From: Planctomycetaceae bacterium
GTDB taxonomy: Bacteria > Planctomycetota > UBA1135 > GCA-002686595
Direction of reading: 5' to 3'
Length of the DNA: 64,000 bases
Assembly: GCA_011525785.1 (NCBI GenBank)
Contig: WYBT01000031.1
Span: 1 to 64,000 of the forward strand
Part shown: in pieces, positions 57,854 to 64,000 of the stretch
Numbering within the stretch: the stretch's first letter is position 1
Layout: each line of letters starts with the position of its first letter
Notes under the pieces: generated by a model
What the model was told of the DNA's origin: nothing
The model's input: only the letters and a program-made list of their open reading frames with translations
The model's database searches: none
Made by a program: the position numbers and the translations under genes

Positions 57854-59158
57854 GTGCTCGACAGCCGCGCTCGCAGAGTGTTGGCTCATGGCGTCGTGGC
57901 CGAAGTCGAAGTCGAGATCCGATCGCTTCCCAAGAGCTGGTTGCTGCGCCATCCGCGGCTGCTGCGCCCGACCGTCTTCGCGCTGATCGTCGCGATCTTC
58001 GCCGTCGACTGGTTCATGCCGCGCGTGGTCGCGCTGTCGATGCTCTACACGATTCCCATCCTGGTGAGTCTGTGGGTCGCGCGTCGGCGCTTCACGTTCG
58101 CAGTCGCGACCGCGTGCGCTTTGCTCACGCTGGTTGGGGTCAATCGCTCCGACGGCGGGAGCCCGGGCGTCGCGATGGCCAACGCCGCGGCCGCGATCTT
58201 CTCGATCGCGATGGTCAGCGTGCTGGGGCTGATGCGGCTGACCACAGAGCGCGAGCTGGCCTATGTGCGCAAACTCGCCACGACCACCTTGCGCAGCCTC
58301 GGCGAGGCCGTGATCACGATCAATCGCGTCGGCGAAGTGCGCTTCGCCAACCGCGTGGCGTGCGAGCTGCTCGGCCGACCGTCGTCCGAACTCGTCGGCG
58401 GCCGTGCCAGCGACGTGTTCATCGTGCGCGACGTCGAGCCCGAGTTCCCGCCCATCGCCGAACTCGCCGAACGCGGCGCGGAATCGCGCGAAGCGGTGCT
58501 GTTCGCCTACGGCGGCCGGCGCGTGCCCATCGAGTACGTGCGCTCGCCGATCCAGAGCGCCGAAGGCGAGCAGTTCGGCGAGGTGGTCGTGTTCCGCGAC
58601 ATCTCGGCGCGCAAGGAGCACGACGAGGCCATCAAGCGCCTGGCGTATCGCGACGAGCTCACCGGTCTGCCCAACCGCGTTTCGCTGGCCGATCGCTTGC
58701 AACTCGAGTTGGCCCACGCCAAGCGCAACAAGGAGCAGCTCGCCGTGGCCTACATCGACCTCGACGGCTTCAAGGAGGTCAACGACAAGTACGGCCACGC
58801 CGCCGGCGACGCCCTGCTGCGCGAGGTGGCCGAACGCATGCGCGGCGTGCTGCGCGGCGGCGACACGATCGCGCGCCTGGGCGGGGACGAATTCGTGGTC
58901 GTGCTGCCCGGCGTCGGCGGCGCGGAGTACGCGCGGCGCGTGGGGGAGAAGTTGATCGCCTCGATCGAGGCGCCGATCGAATTCGAGGGCAAGTCGCTCC
59001 GCGCCAGTGCGTCCTTCGGCGCAGCGCTCTACCCGCGCGACGGCGACGAGCCGCAGATGCTCATGCGCCGCGCCGACAAGGCCATGTACCGCGCCAAATC
59101 GCTCGGCCCGGGCCGCGCGCAGATCTACCAGAACCTGGGCGACTCGCAGTGGGGCTGA
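57854..59158 (+). CDS. Membrane diguanylate cyclase with PAS domain
   Basis: 434 residues from a GTG at 57854; a GTG at 57896 is an equally possible start, and the nearby ATG (57888) is out of frame. About four membrane helices (38-125) are followed by a PAS domain (about 145-255: LRSLGEAVITINRVGEVRFA) and a GGDEF domain (about 265-425) beginning AYRDELTGLPNRVSLADRL. The active GGDEF is in RLGGDEFVVVLPG, and an RGGD inhibitory I-site lies five residues before it, so it should make c-di-GMP under product feedback. The likely process is the motile-sessile switch or surface polysaccharide control. No EAL partner nearby. Confidence 0.9.
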   Translation: MLDSRARRVLAHGVVAEVEVEIRSLPKSWLLRHPRLLRPTVFALIVAIFAVDWFMPRVVALSMLYTIPILVSLWVARRRFTFAVATACALLTLVGVNRSDGGSPGVAMANAAAAIFSIAMVSVLGLMRLTTERELAYVRKLATTTLRSLGEAVITINRVGEVRFANRVACELLGRPSSELVGGRASDVFIVRDVEPEFPPIAELAERGAESREAVLFAYGGRRVPIEYVRSPIQSAEGEQFGEVVVFRDISARKEHDEAIKRLAYRDELTGLPNRVSLADRLQLELAHAKRNKEQLAVAYIDLDGFKEVNDKYGHAAGDALLREVAERMRGVLRGGDTIARLGGDEFVVVLPGVGGAEYARRVGEKLIASIEAPIEFEGKSLRASASFGAALYPRDGDEPQMLMRRADKAMYRAKSLGPGRAQIYQNLGDSQWG

Positions 59159-59168
59159 CGCGCGCGCG

Positions 59169-60359
59169 TCACTCTTCCCACAGGCGCGCGAGGTCGTCGA
59201 GCGCGTCCTGCGTGCTGCGCGTGCGCCGCGATTCCCAGCGCCGCATGCTGGCGTACACGTCGCGCAGCGCCTGATCCTCGCGCGGATCGGAGAGCTTGGC
59301 TTCGCGCAGGATCGGGAACACCACCGACGCCAGCCGATTCCAGCGCGTGCGCCCCAGCCGCGTCTCGCCCGAGGCGAGCAGGATGTTGAGCGCCAGGGCC
59401 ACGCGCAGCTCGCCGTCCTGCTCGCGTTCGAGCGCGTCGAGCATGGCGTCGATCGCGCGCACGTCGCGCAGCTTCCACAGCCCCTTGGCGGCGGCCAGGC
59501 GCGCGCCCGGCGCGGGATCGCGCAGGCGCTCGAACCAGCCCAGGACCGTCCCGTCGGCGAGCACGCGCTCCAGGCGCTCGCGCGCGGCCGCCACGGCGCC
59601 GATCTGGGCCGCCTGCTGCTCGAAGATGCGCTTCCACTCCAGCCAGTCGGCGTCCGGCGCCTGCTGCGCGAGGTCGAACACGAGCGCCCAGCCCAGGAAG
59701 TGCACGAGCAGGTTCTCACGCGCGTCGTATTCGTCGCGGGCGTGCAGGGCGAGCAGGCGCGCGAGGTCGGCGTCGCTCAGCCGTTGCTCGCGCAACTCGC
59801 GCAGCGGCCAGCAGGCCAGTCCGTCGACGTGCCAGCGTTCGCCGTGGAACGCGCCGTCGCCCCAGTACGAAGCCACGCCCTCTTCGAACCACAGCGGCAG
59901 GTCGAGGTGCTGCTCGGCGATGCGCGCGTGCACCAGCTCGTGCAGCGCGGTGCCGACCTCGGCCACGCCCAGGAACACGCCGCTGGACTGGAACAGCATC
60001 GAGCCGCCCTTGACGTGGAAGGCGCGGACGCGTGCCGGTCCGATGCCGGGCACGTCGTGCAGCTCCGCGTCGCCCGGCTCGAGCCGCGCGCCCGACTTGT
60101 CCGCGTCGGGCGCCTCGCTCTCCCAGGCGTGGATGCGCACGCGCCGCTCGAACGGACCCATGCGCGCTTCGACCGCTTCGAACGCCGGCCCGAGCGCGCG
60201 GCCGAAGCGATCGACGTCGACGGCTTCACCGTCCTTGACGTACAGCGTCCAGGTCCGCTCGCGGTGGATCGGCGTCCAGCCGGCGCACGAGGTGCTGAAC
60301 AGCGCGAGCAGGAGCGCGAGCACGCCTCGCAGCCAACCTGATCCTCGCGCCTTGATCAC
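59169..60359 (-). CDS. Putative lipoprotein gluzincin metallopeptidase (peptidase MA-like) with helical repeats
   Basis: 396 residues from a GTG at 60359 (an ATG at 60416 would add 19). A signal sequence GWLRGVLALLLALFSTSC ends at a lipobox-like Cys. The zinc site is HELVH (about residue 140-144) with downstream Glu in PLWFEEGVASYW, the gluzincin pattern of the DUF1570/peptidase MA family common in planctomycetes. The C-terminal 150 residues are HEAT-like (ARLAAAKGLWKLRDVRAIDA, ELRVALALNILLASG). It should be an envelope-anchored peptidase. Substrate unknown. It is convergent with the cyclase, leaving only 10 bp. Confidence 0.8.
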   Translation of the reverse strand: MIKARGSGWLRGVLALLLALFSTSCAGWTPIHRERTWTLYVKDGEAVDVDRFGRALGPAFEAVEARMGPFERRVRIHAWESEAPDADKSGARLEPGDAELHDVPGIGPARVRAFHVKGGSMLFQSSGVFLGVAEVGTALHELVHARIAEQHLDLPLWFEEGVASYWGDGAFHGERWHVDGLACWPLRELREQRLSDADLARLLALHARDEYDARENLLVHFLGWALVFDLAQQAPDADWLEWKRIFEQQAAQIGAVAAARERLERVLADGTVLGWFERLRDPAPGARLAAAKGLWKLRDVRAIDAMLDALEREQDGELRVALALNILLASGETRLGRTRWNRLASVVFPILREAKLSDPREDQALRDVYASMRRWESRRTRSTQDALDDLARLWEE

Positions 60360-60397
60360 GCGACCATCGTCGGCCCGCTGCGCAGGACTGTCCAGCC

Positions 60398-60427
60398 TTG
60401 GCGCAGCTTCCGACACTGGGCTAACCT
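60398..60427 (+). promoter_or_regulatory. Candidate sigma70-like promoter for the small protein gene
   Basis: TTGGCG (60398-60403) and TAACCT (60422-60427) are separated by 18 bp, with the -10 about 67 bp before the ATG at 60494. Match to consensus is partial (4/6 and 3/6). Confidence 0.3.
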
Positions 60428-60493
60428 CTTGCGCCGAACTTCGACGCGCCGCGCCATCCGGCGCGCGCCGACGACATCCTCCAGGAACGCCCG

Positions 60494-60730
60494 ATGGCCA
60501 CGTTTCGCTGCGAACTCGACGCCCCCAACAACATCGTCATGGTGATGGTCACCGAGGACGACGGCAGCGAGCACGACTACCAGTTCGACTTCGACCCGCG
60601 CTCGGGCCGCTACGAATTCAGCGAGCGCGACATCCTCGAGCGCGATTTCGGCGCCGACTGGGTCGACGAGATGGAGTCGGCCGTCAAGAAGCTGATCGAC
60701 GGCGCGGTCGCCGCGCGCAAGGGCGGCTGA
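60494..60730 (+). CDS. Small acidic conserved-type protein, unknown function
   Basis: 78 residues. It begins MATFRCELDAPNNIVMVMVT, followed by an acidic beta-strand segment (DDGSEHDYQFDFDPRSGRYE) and a C-terminal helix (FGADWVDEMESAVKKLIDG). The balanced composition, unlike the Arg-rich shadow frames around it, and a clean ATG support a real gene. No motif or family is recognised. It stands alone between a divergent peptidase gene and a convergent glycosyltransferase-like gene. Confidence 0.65.
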   Translation: MATFRCELDAPNNIVMVMVTEDDGSEHDYQFDFDPRSGRYEFSERDILERDFGADWVDEMESAVKKLIDGAVAARKGG

Positions 60731-60757
60731 AGTCCGGGCGACTGCGCCCCGCCCGCG

Positions 60758-61423
60758 TCAGCGTTCCCCGCGCAGTTCGGCGAGCGCGCGCGCTGTCGCC
60801 GGCGCCAACTGCGGGGCCCGTACGAGCTGGTCCTCGAGCCGGGCGAGTTCCGCGTCGCCGTCGATATCGTCGAGTTCGTCCAGCAAGCTCGCGCGCAGTC
60901 CTGCTGCGGCGGCGCGCTCCAAGGTCTGCGCGAGCACGCGCTCCGTGCTCCACGCGAGGCCCTCGAACAGCTCGGGTCGAGGCCGCGCGAGGCCGATCAG
61001 GTAGTACCCGCCGTCGCGCGCGGGGCCCAGGACCAGCTCGCAGCGCCCGAGCTCCGCCAGCGCAGACTCGATCCGAGCCGCGCCGAGTTGCGGAGCGTCG
61101 GAGCCGATCACGACTGCGCGCGCAGCGCCGGCCGCGAAGGCGCGCTCGAAGGCGTCGGCGATGCGCGCGCCGAGGTCTCCGCGCGCCTGTGCAAAGCGCT
61201 CGAAGTCCGGCGCGCGCTCGGCGAACTCGCCGGCGGCATCCTCCGGGGTGAATCCGAGCCAGCGCCGCTCGACGGAGGCGGCTCGCACGCTCGCGAGCGT
61301 GTCCTCGAGGAACGCCCGCGCGAGCTGCGCGGCCTGCTCGAGCGTCCGGCGCCCCGCTGCGGCGAGGCGTGTCTTGGCGAGCCCCGGCCGCGGGGCCTTG
61401 GCGAGCACGACGAGCGCGTTCAC
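60758..61423 (-). CDS. DUF2064/TIGR04282-type glycosyltransferase-like protein
   Basis: 221 residues from a GTG at 61423; a GTG three codons earlier (61432) is possible. The start NALVVLAKAPRPGLAKTRLA is the family hallmark, followed by RAVVIGSDAPQLGAARIESA (the nucleotide-sugar D-x-P site) and ELVLGPARDGGYYLIGLARP. This family of GT-A-fold proteins is annotated in arsenosugar and similar pathways, often next to a second glycosyltransferase, which is absent here. The gene is divergent from the M28 peptidase. Role is a sugar or nucleotide transfer of unknown acceptor. Confidence 0.82.
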   Translation of the reverse strand: MNALVVLAKAPRPGLAKTRLAAAGRRTLEQAAQLARAFLEDTLASVRAASVERRWLGFTPEDAAGEFAERAPDFERFAQARGDLGARIADAFERAFAAGAARAVVIGSDAPQLGAARIESALAELGRCELVLGPARDGGYYLIGLARPRPELFEGLAWSTERVLAQTLERAAAAGLRASLLDELDDIDGDAELARLEDQLVRAPQLAPATARALAELRGER

Positions 61424-61505
61424 ATGGCGCACGGTACTTCGCGCGCGTGGCGGCGGCGCAGCGCTCCCGTGTCGTTTCGCCGACCAGCGACTTACCCTGG
61501 GCGCC

Positions 61506-62942
61506 ATGGCTTCGCGCTACGTCCGCGTTCTCGCCCCTTGGATCGTCTCGCTCGCTCTGGTTCGCGCCGTCGACGCGCGGCAGGGCGCCGTCGAGCGCGC
61601 GGACCCGGCTGTGACGCGCGCCGACATCGAAGCTTGCGTGCGAGCGCTGGCCGCGGATGAGCTGAAGGGGCGCGCGACGGGCACGCCCGAGTGCGTGCGC
61701 GCCGGCGAGCACCTCGCGCAGGCGCTGAAGCGTGCGGGCGTCGCTCCCGCGGGCGACGACGGCGGCTACCTGCAGAAGGTGCCCTTCGCGCGCGTCGAGT
61801 ACCGCTCGGCGCCCAAGCTCGTGGCCTGGACGGGCGCGGAGACGAAGCACGAGCGCGTGCAAGGCATCGACTTCACCTTCGCGGGCGGTGTCGCGGGCAA
61901 GCGCAGCCGCCTGCGCGTCAAGCTCGTCACCAAGGCCGAAGAGATGCCGGCCGCACCCGACGAGGAGCTCGCGCTGTTCCTCGACGGCTCGCAGCGCGAA
62001 CGGCAGGAGTGGTTGGGCGAGGGCCGCGGCGCCGGCTACGGGATGTTGATCACGCCGGGAACCAAGACGCCGGGCAAGGAAGCGGACTCACGTGCGCCGC
62101 GCTCGCGCGACCTGCCGGGCGAGATGGCGCGCTCGAGCACCGCGCGCATCCAGGCCAACGGCGAACTGCTCGCCGGCCTGCGCGACGGGACGATCGAGGC
62201 GCTGCGCCTGGAGCTCGAGAGCGACTACACCGAGCTGCCCGCGTTCAACGTGATCGGCAAGCTCGCCGGCGTCGGGACGGCCGAGCGCCCGGAGCTGGCG
62301 CAGGAGGCGATCGTTTTCAGCGCCCACTACGACCACATCGGGCTCGACGCGCGGGCCGCCGAGGGCGCCGACCGGATTCGCAACGGCGCGGACGACGACG
62401 CCTCGGGTTGCGCCGCGGTGCTCGAGCTGGCCGAGGCCTTCGCCGCCGGTCCGCCGCCGGCGCGCACGCTGATCTTCTTCTTCGCCACTGGCGAAGAGAT
62501 CGGCCTGGTGGGCACGCACCACTACATCAACTACCCCGTCGTTCCGCTCGAGCGCACCGCCGCCAACCTCAACTTCGAGATGATCGGCCGCCCCGACGAG
62601 CTGATCGGCGGCGCGGGCAAGCTGTGGCTGACGGGCTTCGAGCTGTCGAACCTCGGCCCGCGCTTCCGCGAGCTGGGGCTCGCGATCGAGAGCGATCAAC
62701 GTCCCGACCAGAACTTCTTCCAGCGCTCCGACAACTACGCCTTCGCGATCAAGGGCGTCGTGGCGCAGACGCTGTCGAGCTACAACCTCCACCGCGACTA
62801 CCACCAGGTCAGCGACGAGCCCGCGACGCTCGACTACGCGCACATGGAGAGCTGCGTGCGCGCCGCGCTCGAGGCCGCGCGCGCACTGGCCGACGGGCGC
62901 ATCGATCCGGCCTGGGCGCCGGGCAAGAACCCCAAGCGCTGA
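61506..62942 (+). CDS. Secreted M28-family zinc aminopeptidase
   Basis: 478 residues from the ATG at 61506 with a signal peptide (VLAPWIVSLALVRAVDA). M28 metal-site blocks are present: FSAHYDHIGL (about 271-280), RNGADDDASGCAAVLELAEA (292-311), FATGEEIGLVGTHHY (326-340), NFEMIGRP (356-363) and a final YHQVSDEP carrying the last His. Two zinc ions would be held by these residues. A PA-type insert domain (about 100-235) lies between the N-terminal helix and the catalytic part, as in bacterial leucine or glutamate aminopeptidases. The protein is exported and used for peptide degradation. Confidence 0.92.
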   Translation: MASRYVRVLAPWIVSLALVRAVDARQGAVERADPAVTRADIEACVRALAADELKGRATGTPECVRAGEHLAQALKRAGVAPAGDDGGYLQKVPFARVEYRSAPKLVAWTGAETKHERVQGIDFTFAGGVAGKRSRLRVKLVTKAEEMPAAPDEELALFLDGSQRERQEWLGEGRGAGYGMLITPGTKTPGKEADSRAPRSRDLPGEMARSSTARIQANGELLAGLRDGTIEALRLELESDYTELPAFNVIGKLAGVGTAERPELAQEAIVFSAHYDHIGLDARAAEGADRIRNGADDDASGCAAVLELAEAFAAGPPPARTLIFFFATGEEIGLVGTHHYINYPVVPLERTAANLNFEMIGRPDELIGGAGKLWLTGFELSNLGPRFRELGLAIESDQRPDQNFFQRSDNYAFAIKGVVAQTLSSYNLHRDYHQVSDEPATLDYAHMESCVRAALEAARALADGRIDPAWAPGKNPKR

Positions 62943-62954
62943 AGCGCGGTCGCC

Positions 62955-64000
62955 ATGGGCTCGAACGCCGCTTCACCGCTCGCGCTCTCTGCAGCGTTGT
63001 GCGCTGCGCCGCTGGCCATGGGGCTCGCGCTGTGGTTGGGCCCCGACCCCACGCGCATCGACCCGTCCGGCGGACTGCTCGCGCGCGGCGGCGAGTACAT
63101 CGGGGCCGACGCGTGCCGCGCGTGCCACCCCGAGCAGCACGCCTCGTGGGATGCGACCTTCCACTCGTCGATGACGCAGTTGCCGACGCGCGAGAGCGTG
63201 CGCGGCCGCTTCGACGGCGTCGCCGTGACGCTCTTCGGCGCCAGCGCGCGGCCCTTCGAGCGCGAGGGCGAGTTCTGCTTCGAGCTGCCCGCGATCGGAA
63301 GCGAGCCCGCGCGCGTCGCCACGGTCGCGCTCGCCGTGGGCTCGCGCCGCTACCAGCAGTACTTCGAGCTCGTCGGCGACGCCGTGGGCGGTGCGTACCG
63401 TCGCCTTCCGCTGGTGTGGCACATCGGCGACCAGCGCTGGATGCACATGAACGGCGTGTTCCTCTCGCCCGACAACAACGACTGGAGTCGCCACCAGTCG
63501 CTGTGGAACGAGAACTGCATCTTCTGCCACAACACGGCGCCGTCGCCCGGACTCGAGCTGGGCCGCGACGGCGCGCCCGCGCCCGCGCCCAAGCACTTCG
63601 ACAGCTCCGTGGCGGACCTGGGGATCTCGTGCGAGTCGTGCCACGGCCCGGGAGCGGAGCACGCGAGCAAGCATCGCTCGCCGCTGTCGCGCTATGCCTC
63701 GCACCACGCGGGCGGCGGCGACGAGCGCATCATCGATCCGCTCGCGCTCGACCAGGCGCAGGCCACGGCGTTGTGCGGACAGTGCCACTCGCAGCGCCTG
63801 CCCTCGCCGCCCGAGAAGATCTGGACCTACATGGAGTCGGGGCCGACCTTCCGGCCCGGGGATGTGCTCGCCGGCCACGTCGAGCCCATTCGACGCGACA
63901 CACCGCCGCTCGGCGCAGATGCGAGCCGCGGCTTCGAAGAGCGCTTCTGGTCGGACGGGACCGCGCGCCTCACGGCGTACGAGTACCTGGGGGTCACGCA
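62955..64000 (+). CDS. Multihaem c-type cytochrome, N-terminal part (runs off right edge)
   Basis: 348 codons from the ATG at 62955 to the window end without a stop. An N-terminal hydrophobic stretch (LALSAALCAAPLAMGLALWL) could be a signal or anchor. Four CxxCH haem motifs are present: CRACH (54-58), CIFCH (188-192), CESCH (226-230) and CGQCH (274-278), in the order used by planctomycete and Deltaproteobacteria multihaem proteins that often continue into TPR repeats. It is expected to be periplasmic or surface-exposed and carry electrons. It starts 12 bp after the M28 peptidase and may be co-transcribed. C-terminus not seen. Confidence 0.88.
   Translation, partial: MGSNAASPLALSAALCAAPLAMGLALWLGPDPTRIDPSGGLLARGGEYIGADACRACHPEQHASWDATFHSSMTQLPTRESVRGRFDGVAVTLFGASARPFEREGEFCFELPAIGSEPARVATVALAVGSRRYQQYFELVGDAVGGAYRRLPLVWHIGDQRWMHMNGVFLSPDNNDWSRHQSLWNENCIFCHNTAPSPGLELGRDGAPAPAPKHFDSSVADLGISCESCHGPGAEHASKHRSPLSRYASHHAGGGDERIIDPLALDQAQATALCGQCHSQRLPSPPEKIWTYMESGPTFRPGDVLAGHVEPIRRDTPPLGADASRGFEERFWSDGTARLTAYEYLGVT

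Overview
This 64 kb window is a high-GC, gene-dense bacterial chromosome segment that most resembles Planctomycetota. The reasons are an ECF sigma factor paired with a Ser/Thr kinase-WD40 protein, an SGNH/MBOAT acylation pair, a peptidase MA-like lipoprotein, and a secreted protein (49772-51394) with thrombospondin type 3 repeats and a C-terminal domain I associate with marine planctomycetes of the Poly30/Pla type. The taxonomic call is inference; there is no rRNA in the window.

Layout. 1-122: start of a secreted FG-GAP protein running off the left edge. 274-4708: WD40 Ser/Thr kinase and overlapping ECF sigma factor. 4877-7323: SGNH hydrolase plus MBOAT acyltransferase, probably for surface-polysaccharide acylation. 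7304-12234 (minus): Wzx-like flippase, membrane spermidine-synthase-like protein and zinc-ribbon methyltransferase. 12244-40251 (minus): a complete type VI secretion system (T6SS) in the order tssJ-K-L-M-tagF-tssA-B-C-impD-tagJ-tssE-F-G-H-hcp-hcp-vgrG-DUF6931-two Ala-rich proteins-PAAR. 40252-41919: a long non-coding or decayed stretch of visibly lower GC. 41920-48457: the T6SS regulatory arm, an FHA protein divergent from a PpkA-like kinase followed by two lipoproteins. 48615-64000: a mixed region with a tandem universal stress protein, secreted protein, CPXCG protein, hybrid histidine kinase, TusA/DsrE sulfur-carrier genes, transketolase, diguanylate cyclase, peptidases, a glycosyltransferase-like protein and the start of a multihaem cytochrome.

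How it fits together. All 13 core T6SS components are present: membrane complex JLM, baseplate AEFGK, sheath BC, tube Hcp, spike VgrG/PAAR and recycling ATPase ClpV. Accessory proteins are TagF, TagJ, PpkA and FHA; the B-C-impD-impE order matches the classic imp operon. No PppA phosphatase and no recognisable effector/immunity pair lies in the window.

The most unusual features are: (i) a spike protein that appears to be an N-terminal Hcp domain fused to VgrG; (ii) two tandem Ala-rich paralogues between vgrG and PAAR sharing an MIC(V/I)C start, an internal LGxN..PGAG repeat and a GPC end, which are candidate novel cargo or spike-associated proteins; (iii) a TagF tail with seven DPF/NPF motifs. 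These form the best candidate for an undescribed T6SS variant.
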